DNA of 35,195 nt from Aquiflexum lacus. Its GTDB lineage: Bacteria; Bacteroidota; Bacteroidia; Cytophagales; Cyclobacteriaceae. The notes below the pieces were generated by a model. It ran no database searches and was not told the origin of the DNA. It worked only from the letters and a program-made list of their open reading frames with translations. The position numbers were made by a program, and so were the translations under genes. Numbering within the stretch: position 1 is the stretch's first letter; each line of letters begins with the position of its first letter. Where the stretch lies: assembly GCF_015476655.1 (NCBI RefSeq), contig NZ_JABFHF010000043.1:1-35195 (forward strand), read 5' to 3'. Positions 1 to 6,123 of the stretch are shown here, piece after piece.

Positions 1-69
1 ACCTCACCAACAGGGTTTTACGTCCTTAAACTGACGGCTATGGCCGGCAGGCAGGGAACTTGTATCTAA
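1..69 (+). pseudogene. possible 3' tail of a truncated gene at the window edge
   Basis: Frame 1 is open from the window edge to a TAA at 67-69 and reads TSPTGFYVLKL and then eleven further residues. The TGFYVLKL stretch resembles the penultimate strand of type IX secretion C-terminal sorting domains (G-x-Y-x-L-x-L), but the last residues are encoded by the tRNA-derived repeat that starts near position 50, so any original C terminus has been replaced. The piece is only 22 codons and its 5' part lies outside the window, so this is a weak call. Confidence 0.2.
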
Positions 70-88
70 AGTTTAGGAAACTTCTATT
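50..88 (-). repeat. duplicated tRNA-Arg fragment (att-like remnant)
   Basis: Positions 56-88 are a perfect 33-bp copy of 1319-1351, the part of tRNA-Arg(CCT) that runs from the D stem through the anticodon arm into the T loop. Positions 50-65 additionally match 1279-1294, the descending arm of the tRNA terminator hairpin and what follows it. The copy therefore joins the terminator arm directly to the tRNA interior and skips 1295-1318, with GAACTTGTAT as the shared 10-bp crossover. It has no acceptor stem and cannot be a functional tRNA. It may mark one end of an integrated or deleted element whose other end is the intact tRNA. Confidence 0.8.
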
Positions 89-91
89 ATT

Positions 92-558
92 AAACTAAAA
101 TACAAATAATTGATTTTCAGTATATTATAAATAATTATTGCAGTAAAAACCCTATTCTTTTTTGTTCCCAACTGCAAAGATACTGCGAGGCAATATTTAT
201 ACTTTTAGAAACTTTGGTTCCCATCAGTTACCATTTACTTCTTTCAATTGAAAGGAAGTAATTAAAAGATGTAAGGACTTGAGTTTTCTAGACTTTCTAT
301 GGATCAGATTATTCCTAAAATCAGAATCTGAGAAGAATTCTTTCCCATTTATAGGCATAAAGCTTGATTGTTAGGGGTATTCCTAGCAAATTAGGTGAAA
401 GGAACGAACAAGTGGAATATGGTTACCACACGCTCTTACAAGTAAGAAGGATTTAATTTATTTTAAAAATAAAAATGAGTGTTAGTTAAGAAATTCATAA
501 TATCTGAATTTAAAAAGCAGGTATGTTTGGTTTTTTCTCTTAGTCCCTTTACTATTCT
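92..558. other. gene-free AT-rich stretch downstream of parE
   Basis: No convincing reading frame is present on either strand. It contains a minus-strand TATCTTTG box at 175-182 and an imperfect inverted repeat at 235-261 (arms ACTTC-TTTCAA and TTGAAAGGAAGT, with a single bulged G). Neither has a gene attached. The stretch looks like decayed accessory DNA between the tRNA fragment and the toxin-antitoxin operon. Confidence 0.6.
175..182 (-). promoter_or_regulatory. isolated -7 box TATCTTTG
   Basis: The minus strand reads TATCTTTGCAG, identical over eleven bases to the rpsP -7 region on the other strand (1606-1616). It fits the Bacteroidota sigma-A consensus TAnnTTTG. No good TTG was found 19-21 bp upstream, and a transcript running left would cross only the tRNA fragment before the window ends. 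It may be a leftover promoter or chance. Confidence 0.3.
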
Positions 559-831
559 CTAAGGAAATCTCTGTTTTCCAATTATCTTGATGATCTTGAC
601 TTGATCCTCAATTGAAAAATAAATTGTGTGTGAACTATGTACGCAAAACCTATAGCCAGGTCTAATTTCTTTCGCTGATGGATACATTTCCGGGTTTTTC
701 GCAATTCTCTCAAAAGCATTTTCCAATGAGGCAAAGTACTTTTCAGCCTGTAATTCACCAAAATTGTCTAATCCATATAAATAAATACGAATTAGGTCTT
801 CTTCCGCTTGACGTGTAAGTGAAAAAGTCAT
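559..831 (-). CDS. parE: RelE/ParE-family toxin (type II TA)
   Basis: This 90-residue protein has the ParE/RelE fold pattern: an N-terminal strand and helix (TFSLTRQAEEDLIRIYLYG), a second helix (AEKYFASLENAFERIAKNP), then the conserved GYRFCVHSSHTIYF strand pair and the closing VKIIKII strand. ParE members poison DNA gyrase and RelE members cleave mRNA on the ribosome; the sequence fits the ParE branch better because its partner is a ParD protein. It overlaps parD by four bases (ATGA), so the pair is translationally coupled with the antitoxin first, the usual arrangement. The C terminus is short (GKQRFP), ending before the R-D-P tail seen in many ParE proteins. Family call is firm; the target is inferred. 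Confidence 0.85.
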   Translation of the reverse strand: MTFSLTRQAEEDLIRIYLYGLDNFGELQAEKYFASLENAFERIAKNPEMYPSAKEIRPGYRFCVHSSHTIYFSIEDQVKIIKIIGKQRFP

Positions 832-1073
832 TTGGCGTTTCTAAATCGACTTTTAGCCTCTTCCAATATCTCAGGCATGGATTTGTGAGATGTCCCGCTT
901 TCCTCACCTTTAATAAGTTCATTCCTCAGCCAAATGCGCTCTTCTTCTTGTTCTCTTTGATGCCTGATCAGGTCATTGATTAATTCGCTTTTACTGGCAT
1001 ATTCATTTTCCTGAACCTTCTGTTTCATCCAGCGGTCATTTGGTTCATTTACTGTTATAGTTTGTCTAGCCAT
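828..1073 (-). CDS. parD: ParD-family antitoxin
   Basis: An 81-residue ribbon-helix-helix antitoxin of the CC2985/ParD type. Residues 1-45 (MARQTITVNEPNDRWMKQKV and the following YASKSELINDLIRHQRE) form the DNA-binding ribbon-helix-helix; the charged tail WLRNELIKGEESGTSHKS with the EILEEAKSR helix is the toxin-neutralising segment. It is the first gene of the operon, and its start codon is 14 bp from a perfect inverted repeat overlapping the promoter, as expected for a repressor of its own operon. The module lies between the two copies of the tRNA-Arg segment, suggesting it arrived with, or stabilises, an integrated element. Confidence 0.88.
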   Translation of the reverse strand: MARQTITVNEPNDRWMKQKVQENEYASKSELINDLIRHQREQEEERIWLRNELIKGEESGTSHKSMPEILEEAKSRFRNAK

Positions 1074-1086
1074 TGTGAATCATATT

Positions 1087-1124
1087 TATGGTGTAAAAAT
1101 ACACCATATGAATCTAATTATCAA
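1087..1124 (-). promoter_or_regulatory. parDE promoter with palindromic operator
   Basis: A perfect 9-bp inverted repeat with arms at 1087-1095 and 1100-1108 (TATGGTGTA and TACACCATA, 4-bp spacer) lies 14 bp upstream of parD. On the minus strand a -33 TTG at 1122-1124 is separated by 20 bp from TATTTTTA at 1094-1101, one mismatch from TAnnTTTG. The -7 box thus sits in the centre of the palindrome, so a protein bound there would block RNA polymerase. Autoregulation by ParD or the ParDE complex is the family's known behaviour; its use of this site is inferred. Confidence 0.7.
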
Positions 1125-1258
1125 GGTTAAAGTTCCTCACTAGTTGACCTTTGTAGAAATAATTAAGGTTGGTACTTTTTATGACGTAGGCGAAATACAT
1201 TTACTTCATCATCTAAAAATCGATTAAAATCTTTGTGCTTAGTTTTTTGGTCTTCCCA

Positions 1259-1285
1259 AAAATCCCTGCCTTTAGAAAGGCAGGG
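1259..1285 (-). terminator. intrinsic terminator of tRNA-Arg
   Basis: A perfect 10-bp stem (1264-1273 with 1276-1285, CCCTGCCTTT paired with AAAGGCAGGG, so the real loop is a little larger than the two intervening bases) is followed in the minus direction by a run of five T. It starts 17 bp past the tRNA 3' end. The upstream arm sequence is reused in the fragment at 50-65. Confidence 0.8.
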
Positions 1286-1301
1286 AACTTGTATTTAAAA
1301 G

Positions 1302-1373
1302 TAGCCTCGACAAGAATCGAACTTGTATCTAAAGTTTAGGAAACTTCTATTCTATCCATTGAACTACGAGGCC
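1302..1373 (-). tRNA. tRNA-Arg (anticodon CCT)
   Basis: A full cloverleaf can be folded: acceptor GGCCTCG with CGAGGCT (one G-U pair), D stem GTTC with GAAT, anticodon stem GAAGT with ACTTT around the loop TTCCTAA, and T stem ACAAG with CTTGT around TTCGATT. The loop gives anticodon CCT, reading AGG codons. The discriminator is A and the CCA end is not encoded. A terminator follows directly. The region from the D stem to the T loop (1319-1351) is duplicated at 56-88, so this gene has probably been a recombination target. Confidence 0.93.
1319..1351 (-). repeat. tRNA-internal copy of the 33-bp direct repeat
   Basis: Identical to 56-88, in the same orientation, with the copies 1263 bp apart. 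It covers the anticodon arm, one of the crossover regions used by tyrosine integrases in tRNA genes; no integrase gene lies between the copies. Confidence 0.8.
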
Positions 1374-1387
1374 ATATCTAGACGGTT

Positions 1388-1522
1388 AGAGGCGAGAAGC
1401 GAGAGGTTAGACTACACCTTCTTACATCTTATGTCTATTTTTTTTAAGACAACTAGATTCGAGAAGCGAGATACTATACTTACCAAACCAGTCTTGATTC
1501 TTGGTTCTTGATTCTTGTCTCT
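1388..1522. repeat. AGA-heptamer arrays, two sense blocks and one inverted block
   Basis: Three blocks of 7-bp units lie between tRNA-Arg and rpsP. Block one (1388-1415) has four units on the plus strand, including AGAGGCG and AGAAGCG. Block two (1455-1475) has three, AGATTCG, AGAAGCG and AGATACT. Block three is inverted: TCT recurs at 1492, 1499, 1506, 1513 and 1520, i.e. five AGA units on the minus strand such as AGAATCA and AGAACCA. The opposing blocks could pair in a transcript. No gene is encoded here; short reading frames that cross it are products of the repeat. Confidence 0.75.
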
Positions 1523-1580
1523 TTTTTCAAGCTGCAATTTAAAGCATAATCCTTCATTCAAGCAAATATATTCAAAGGCA

Positions 1581-1613
1581 TTTGTGCATTTCGAATTATT
1601 AATTCTATCTTTG
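1581..1613 (+). promoter_or_regulatory. rpsP operon promoter
   Basis: TTTG at 1581-1584 is followed after 21 bp by TATCTTTG at 1606-1613, a full match to the Bacteroidota consensus TTTG-N19-21-TAnnTTTG. Transcription would start near 1620, leaving a leader of about 50 nt before the S16 start codon. Confidence 0.72.
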
Positions 1614-1668
1614 CAGTCCAAAAATTAAGATGGACGGGATCCATCAATTCACTAAATATCAAATTTAT

Positions 1669-2409
1669 ATGGCAGTAAAAATCAGATTATCGCGTAGAGG
1701 CAGAAAAAAAATGGCCATCTATGACGTAGTAGTAGCTGATGCTAGAGCTCCACGGGATGGACGCTTTATCGACAAATTAGGGACTTATAATCCCAACACT
1801 GACCCCGCATCCATTAACATCAACAATGAGCGCGCTCTTAAATGGTTGTTGAATGGTGCAGAGCCTACAGAAACTGTAAAGGCTATGCTTTCTTACAGAG
1901 GTGTATTGTTACAAAAACACCTTCAGATTGGTGTCTTGAAAGGTGCCATCACCCAAGATCAGGCGGACGAAAAATTCGAAGCATGGAAAGCTAGCAAAGA
2001 AACCACAATCACAGGTAAAGTTGACAAATTGACTCAGGCCAAAGCTGATGCGCGTCAGAAAGCTATGGATGCTGAGACAGCTAAAAACCAAGCTCGTCTT
2101 GATGCTATCAAGAAAAGAGAAGCAGACGCTATTGCAGCGGCAGCTCCTCCGGTAGTTGAAGCTCCTGTAGCAGAAGAAGCTCCGGCAGCACCTGCTGAAG
2201 AAGAGGCTCCAAAAGCAGCTGCTGAGAATGTAGCTCCTGTAGCGCCGACTGAAGAAGAAACTCCAAAAGCAACTACCAAAGAAGAAGCTCCTGCACCAAC
2301 TACTGAAGAAGATGCTCCAAAAGCATCTAAAGAGGAAGAAGCTCCTGCTGCAGCTGCTGAGGAAACAACTCCAGACGCATCCGCTGAAGGAGAAGAGCCT
2401 AAAGCATAA
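1669..2409 (+). CDS. rpsP: 30S ribosomal protein S16 with long repetitive tail
   Basis: S16 binds 16S rRNA early in assembly of the 30S subunit. Residues 1-80 are the conserved domain (MAVKIRLSRRGRKKMAIYDV, then a DARAPRDG motif and LGTYNP). The start at 1669 gives the canonical MAVKIRL N terminus; an in-frame ATG at 1630 would add 13 residues of no known homology and lies only about 10 nt after the inferred transcription start. The protein is 246 residues against 80-90 in most bacteria: an Ala/Lys/Glu helix-like extension (80-176) is followed by almost four copies of an 18-residue EEEAPKA-type repeat. C-terminal extensions of S16 are common in Bacteroidota, but the regular repeat is notable. 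First gene of the rpsP-rimM-trmD-rplS operon. Confidence 0.95.
   Translation: MAVKIRLSRRGRKKMAIYDVVVADARAPRDGRFIDKLGTYNPNTDPASININNERALKWLLNGAEPTETVKAMLSYRGVLLQKHLQIGVLKGAITQDQADEKFEAWKASKETTITGKVDKLTQAKADARQKAMDAETAKNQARLDAIKKREADAIAAAAPPVVEAPVAEEAPAAPAEEEAPKAAAENVAPVAPTEEETPKATTKEEAPAPTTEEDAPKASKEEEAPAAAAEETTPDASAEGEEPKA
2197..2406 (+). repeat. 54-bp coding tandem repeat in rpsP
   Basis: Units start at 2197, 2251, 2305 and 2359 (the last has 48 bp). Each encodes an 18-residue block opening with EE(E/D/T)xP and a basic KA, followed by an acidic A/P-rich half. The units are diverged at the third codon position, so the array is not a recent expansion. Copy-number variation between relatives would be in frame. 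Confidence 0.85.
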
Positions 2410-2422
2410 TTAAAACCCTACC

Positions 2423-2953
2423 ATGAACAAAGACAGTTGTTTTCAATTGGGCTATGTAGCCAAAGTTCATGGACTTCAAGGAGAAGTGAGTATAGTACTG
2501 GATGTAGACTATCCAGAGGATTATGAAGACCTCAAGCATGTCTTCATCGAGCAAAAATCCAGATTGGTTCCTTTTTTTATCGAGCACTTTGTGTTGCAAC
2601 ACAATAACAAGGTCTTGGCAAAATTTGAGGATTTCGATTCTGTGGATGATGCAAGCAAGTTAGTGGGGGGAGCTTTATACCTTCCATTGAAAGAATTGCA
2701 AGAGTTAGATGAAGACCAGTATTACTATCACGAACTCATTGGGTTTGATGTGCTGGACGAAGCACTTGGAAATATAGGGGAAGTCAAAGTCATTTATGAC
2801 CTTGAAACCCAAGATTTATTGGGTGTTGACCACAAGGGTAAAGAAGTTCTGATTCCTATCAAGGACGGAATTATCCAGAAAGTTGACAAAGCAGAAAAGA
2901 AAGTTTACTGCTTATTGCCCGAAGGATTGCTTGACATATACTTGGAAGACTGA
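2423..2953 (+). CDS. rimM: 16S rRNA processing protein RimM
   Basis: RimM is the assembly factor for the 30S head that binds S19. The 176-residue product has the N-terminal RimM barrel ([16 protein letters not shown] at residues 9-24, with the family's G-x-x-GxxGE motif) and a C-terminal PRC-barrel (residues about 100-170, [11 protein letters not shown], then [14 protein letters not shown]). It follows rpsP by 13 bp and its TGA overlaps the trmD start (TGATG), so it is coupled to trmD. Gene order matches the rpsP operon of most bacteria. Confidence 0.95.
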   Translation: MNKDSCFQLGYVAKVHGLQGEVSIVLDVDYPEDYEDLKHVFIEQKSRLVPFFIEHFVLQHNNKVLAKFEDFDSVDDASKLVGGALYLPLKELQELDEDQYYYHELIGFDVLDEALGNIGEVKVIYDLETQDLLGVDHKGKEVLIPIKDGIIQKVDKAEKKVYCLLPEGLLDIYLED

Positions 2954-3639
2954 TGCGAATCGATATCATCACAGTTGTTCCGGATTTATTGGAAGGACCT
3001 TTTTCCCACTCTATTCTTAAAAGAGCTGAAGATAAAGGACTTGCAAAAGTTCGGGTTCACAACTTAAGGGATTATTCCAGCGGCAAACAAAAGCAAGTCG
3101 ATGACTATGCTTTTGGAGGCGGTGCGGGGATGGTCATGATGATAGAACCTATCGCAAAATGCATCGATGCACTGAAAAGCGAAAGAGATTATGATGAGGT
3201 CATTTACATGACCCCCGACGGAGAAACATTCAACCAGTCAATGGCCAATGAACTCTCGCTCAAGGGTAATATCATCATTCTTTGTGGACACTATAAAGGC
3301 GTGGATGAGAGGATCAGACAAAAATGGATAACCAGAGAAATCAGCATAGGTGATTATGTCCTATCTGGTGGAGAATTGGCAGCAGCTGTAGTGACTGATG
3401 CAATCATTCGGCTTCTTCCCGGTGTCTTAAACGATGAGACCTCAGCATTGACAGACTCCTTTCAGGATGGTTTATTGGCCCCTCCAGTATATACTAGACC
3501 TGCAGATTATGAAGGGTTGAAGGTTCCGGATATTTTATTGTCAGGGCATCAATCCAAAATTGACTCTTGGAGGTTTGAAGCATCGGTTCGCCGCACTAAG
3601 GAAAGAAGGCCTGATTTATTGGAAGGCAAAGAAATCTAA
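2953..3639 (+). CDS. trmD: tRNA (guanine-N1-)-methyltransferase TrmD
   Basis: TrmD makes m1G37 in tRNAs that read codons beginning with C or G, using S-adenosylmethionine, which suppresses +1 frameshifting. The 228-residue protein starts [12 protein letters not shown] and shows the SPOUT-knot elements: [14 protein letters not shown] (substrate region), [14 protein letters not shown] and [12 protein letters not shown], the AdoMet-binding trefoil knot, with the catalytic Asp in the linker EDxxL-like region that follows ([10 protein letters not shown]). Start codon overlaps the rimM stop. Nothing is unusual about it. Confidence 0.96.
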   Translation: MRIDIITVVPDLLEGPFSHSILKRAEDKGLAKVRVHNLRDYSSGKQKQVDDYAFGGGAGMVMMIEPIAKCIDALKSERDYDEVIYMTPDGETFNQSMANELSLKGNIIILCGHYKGVDERIRQKWITREISIGDYVLSGGELAAAVVTDAIIRLLPGVLNDETSALTDSFQDGLLAPPVYTRPADYEGLKVPDILLSGHQSKIDSWRFEASVRRTKERRPDLLEGKEI

Positions 3640-3685
3640 GGCGATTTAAATAAGAATATATAATTGAATCTATCAAAAATAGCTC

Positions 3686-3702
3686 TGTGGTGCCAAGCCA
3701 CA
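3686..3702 (+). promoter_or_regulatory. small hairpin in the trmD-rplS spacer
   Basis: TGTGG pairs with CCACA with an extra T-G pair and a GCCAA loop, about 20 nt upstream of the rplS start. The 83-bp spacer is the longest in the operon. It could be a leader element for L19 translation control, but six pairs are weak evidence. Confidence 0.25.
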
Positions 3703-3722
3703 AGCACATAAAATATACAGCT

Positions 3723-4094
3723 ATGAGCGAACTAATTAAATTTGTAGAGGCGGAATACAGCGAGGCTAGAACCAAGTTTCCATCTTTCAAAGCAGGAGAT
3801 ACCATCAATGTCCACGTGAGAATCACCGAAGGAAACAAAGAGCGTATTCAGCAGTTCCAAGGAACTGTCATCCAAAGAAAAAACCCAAATTCGAATGGAG
3901 AAACCTTTACGGTAAGAAAAGTATCCAATGGAATTGGTGTTGAAAGAATTTTCCCAATCCTTTCTCCATCTATCGAGAAAATCGAATTGTTGAGAGAAGG
4001 TAAAGTAAGAAGAGCAAGATTATTCTACCTAAGAGGCCGTCAAGGAAAAGCAGCCAAAATCAAGGAGAAAATCAGACACAGAAAAGACTCTTAA
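3723..4094 (+). CDS. rplS: 50S ribosomal protein L19
   Basis: L19 lies at the interface of the 30S and 50S subunits. The 123-residue protein starts [12 protein letters not shown]; an upstream in-frame GTG at 3687 would add 12 residues inside the hairpin and is rejected. The family core is clear: [20 protein letters not shown], the [10 protein letters not shown] strand, [15 protein letters not shown] and the basic end [19 protein letters not shown]. Last gene of the operon, closed by a strong terminator at 4108-4139. Confidence 0.96.
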   Translation: MSELIKFVEAEYSEARTKFPSFKAGDTINVHVRITEGNKERIQQFQGTVIQRKNPNSNGETFTVRKVSNGIGVERIFPILSPSIEKIELLREGKVRRARLFYLRGRQGKAAKIKEKIRHRKDS

Positions 4095-4107
4095 TTGTCT
4101 TTGTCTC

Positions 4108-4139
4108 AAAAAGGGAATCCGATCGGGTTCCCTTTTTTT
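4108..4139 (+). terminator. intrinsic terminator after rplS
   Basis: An 8-bp stem (4113-4120 with 4125-4132, one T-G pair) with loop GATC is flanked by AAAAA and TTTTTTT, extending the stem on both sides. It closes the rpsP operon. Confidence 0.9.
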
Positions 4140-4164
4140 ATAATTAAGGTATCCCATCTTTTCC

Positions 4165-4172
4165 TATCTTTG
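4165..4172 (+). promoter_or_regulatory. gltX promoter -7 box and leader hairpin
   Basis: TATCTTTG at 4165-4172 matches TAnnTTTG exactly; the -33 element is poor (AT-rich, no TTG at the right distance). The leader of about 60 nt holds a 6-bp inverted repeat, TGTGAA at 4203-4208 and TTCACA at 4214-4219. There is no T-box-like structure. Confidence 0.55.
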
Positions 4173-4242
4173 CACCCTGAATCCAAAAAGAAAAACATAA
4201 CATGTGAAGATGTTTCACAAGAAACAAGAATAATCCAATACC

Positions 4243-5781
4243 ATGAACAAAGAAGTACGCGTAAGATTTGCACCTTCTCCTACAGGAGCACTACATATCG
4301 GTGGGGTGCGAACTGCTTTATACAATTACCTTTTTGCAAGAAAAACCGGAGGTAAATTTTTACTTAGAATCGAAGACACGGATCAGACCCGCTTTGTGCC
4401 CGGTGCCGAAGAATACATCAAAGATGCATTGGATTGGTTGGGAATAGGTCCCGATGAAAGTCCTTGGAATCCCGGTGACTGCGGTCCTTACCGTCAGTCG
4501 GAGCGTAAACCTATGTATATGCAATATGCCATGGACCTGATCGAAAAAGGTCATGCTTATTACGCATTCGACACTTCGGAGGAACTTGAGGCCATGAGAG
4601 AAAGACTGACCGCCGCCAGGGTGGTTTCTCCTCAGTACAATTCTATCACACGAACCCAGATGAAGAATTCTCTTACCCTTCCTGAAGATGAGGTTAAAGA
4701 GAGATTGGCATCTGGAGAACCATACGTCATCAGGGTAAAAATCCCAAGAAAGGAAGAAGTAAGGTTAAATGACATGATCCGTGGTTGGGTAATGGTACAT
4801 TCCAGTACCTTGGATGATAAAGTATTGATGAAATCAGACGGTATGCCAACGTATCACTTGGCAAATATCGTGGATGACCATTTAATGAAAATCACCCACG
4901 TGATCAGAGGAGAGGAGTGGTTGCCTTCTGCACCATTGCATGTGTTGTTGTATAAATATTTTGGATGGGAGGATACCATGCCTCAGTTTGCCCATCTTCC
5001 GCTTTTGTTGAAACCTGATGGAAATGGGAAACTCTCTAAGCGAGATGCTGACAAGCATGGTTTTCCGGTTTTCCCTATGGATTGGACTGATCCGAATTCA
5101 GGAGAAAAGGCTATGGGTTTCCGTGAACATGGATATTTGCCTGATGCCTTCCTTAATTTTCTGGCGTTCCTAGGCTGGAATCCAGGTGACCACAGAGAAC
5201 TGTTTTCATTGGAGGAATTGATTGATGCATTTTCCATAGAAAGAATTGGCAAATCAGGTACAAAATTTGATATAAATAAAGCAAAGTGGTACAATGAACA
5301 ATACCTCAGAGCCAAATCGGATGAAGAACTTGCCGCATACCTTCTAGATGATCTTGAAAAAGAGGGTATAAGCTTGGATTTGGCTAAAGGATCCCAAATT
5401 GCTCATATCATGAAGGAAAGGGCAACCTTTCCAGCGGATTTATGGAAGGAGGGGAAGTTTATGATTCATGCTCCAACTGATTTTGATGAAGCCGTGGCTT
5501 CCAAAAAATGGAATAATGAAGCCGTAATAGTTTTAAGTGCCTATAAAGAAAAACTGAACCTGTTCTCAGGAGAATTTACGCCCGAATCTGCAAAATCCAT
5601 GCTGGAGCAGGCAGCAGAGGAAAACGGAATTAAATTGGGTAAAATCATGCAGGCGGTAAGATTGGCAGCCACAGGGGTAGGAGCAGGTCCTGACTTAATG
5701 GCGGTATTCAGCATCATCGGAAAAGAAGAATTGGCCAAGCGGATTGGTTATGCATTGGAAACTTTAAAAGTAAACATTTAA
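4243..5781 (+). CDS. gltX: glutamyl-tRNA synthetase
   Basis: Class I synthetase that charges tRNA-Glu (and in organisms lacking GlnRS also tRNA-Gln, for later amidation). The 512-residue protein carries the HIGH signature as HIGG (residues 18-21) within VRFAPSPTGALHIGG, the KMSKS signature as KLSKR (263-267), and the FLLRIEDTDQ and GPYRQSER elements. The catalytic Rossmann domain is followed by the stem-contact fold (LAFLGWNPGD) and an all-helical anticodon-binding domain ending in GPDLMAVFSIIGKEELAKRI. Start MNKEVRVRFAPSP is the first sensible Met. A 68-codon gene follows after 5 bp and probably shares the transcript. Confidence 0.96.
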   Translation: MNKEVRVRFAPSPTGALHIGGVRTALYNYLFARKTGGKFLLRIEDTDQTRFVPGAEEYIKDALDWLGIGPDESPWNPGDCGPYRQSERKPMYMQYAMDLIEKGHAYYAFDTSEELEAMRERLTAARVVSPQYNSITRTQMKNSLTLPEDEVKERLASGEPYVIRVKIPRKEEVRLNDMIRGWVMVHSSTLDDKVLMKSDGMPTYHLANIVDDHLMKITHVIRGEEWLPSAPLHVLLYKYFGWEDTMPQFAHLPLLLKPDGNGKLSKRDADKHGFPVFPMDWTDPNSGEKAMGFREHGYLPDAFLNFLAFLGWNPGDHRELFSLEELIDAFSIERIGKSGTKFDINKAKWYNEQYLRAKSDEELAAYLLDDLEKEGISLDLAKGSQIAHIMKERATFPADLWKEGKFMIHAPTDFDEAVASKKWNNEAVIVLSAYKEKLNLFSGEFTPESAKSMLEQAAEENGIKLGKIMQAVRLAATGVGAGPDLMAVFSIIGKEELAKRIGYALETLKVNI

Positions 5782-5786
5782 TCGTC

Positions 5787-5993
5787 ATGGCAAAGAAATC
5801 CAAAAAAGAACAAAACCCGAAAGTTCATAAAGACCTGGAAGGTTTCAAGATGAATATCAACTCATTTGGAGAAATCTCCAGTAGTTTTCCCATAGATAAA
5901 ATCAACGAATTCCTCAATAAGAACGTAGAAGACAAAAAGCTGAAGGATAGGGAAGATATTGAGGATATCAAGGATGGAAATAAAGAGGTGTAA
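5787..5993 (+). CDS. small conserved hypothetical protein
   Basis: A 68-residue, highly charged soluble protein (MAKKSKKEQNPKVHKDLEGF, a central INSFGEISSSFPIDKINEFL and a Lys/Asp/Glu-rich end). No signal peptide, cysteines or membrane segment. Short proteins of this pattern are found in other Bacteroidota, by my recollection, but no function is known to me. It begins 5 bp after gltX and ends just before a terminator, so it is the last gene of a gltX transcript. Confidence 0.75.
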   Translation: MAKKSKKEQNPKVHKDLEGFKMNINSFGEISSSFPIDKINEFLNKNVEDKKLKDREDIEDIKDGNKEV

Positions 5994-6015
5994 AAATCCA
6001 ATTATTTTCATTTTG

Positions 6016-6057
6016 AAAAAAAAGCACAATATCATTTTGAAATTGTGTTTTTTTTTT
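6016..6057 (+). terminator. intrinsic terminator after the gltX unit
   Basis: AGCACAAT (6023-6030) pairs with ATTGTGTT (6042-6049, one G-T pair); the flanking A run and the run of ten T extend the stem and supply the U tract. The 11-nt loop also contains a TTTG that is 21 bp from TAAACTTG at 6061-6068, so a weak promoter for the next gene may overlap the terminator. Confidence 0.8.
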
Positions 6058-6123
6058 AACTAAACTTGCCGATTCAAAAGATTATAAGTAATATTCAGAC
6101 TTAGTTATTAGTAGATTATTGTT

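Noticed and set aside
1323-1621. Short frames on both strands between tRNA-Arg and rpsP (1323-1511 plus, 1412-1621 minus)
   Set aside because: They cross the tRNA, the heptamer blocks and the rpsP promoter and encode repeat-derived low-complexity sequence.
1630-1668. Upstream ATG for rpsP
   Set aside because: The ATG at 1669 gives the canonical S16 N terminus; the extra 13 residues have no family support and begin about 10 nt after the inferred transcription start.
4173-4242. gltX leader considered as a T-box or other riboswitch
   Set aside because: Only a 6-bp inverted repeat is present; there is no specifier loop, T-box sequence or terminator alternative.
4095-4355. Open frame of 86 codons starting at the rplS stop codon
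   Set aside because: It runs through the rplS terminator and the gltX promoter and overlaps the gltX N terminus in another frame; no protein-like features.
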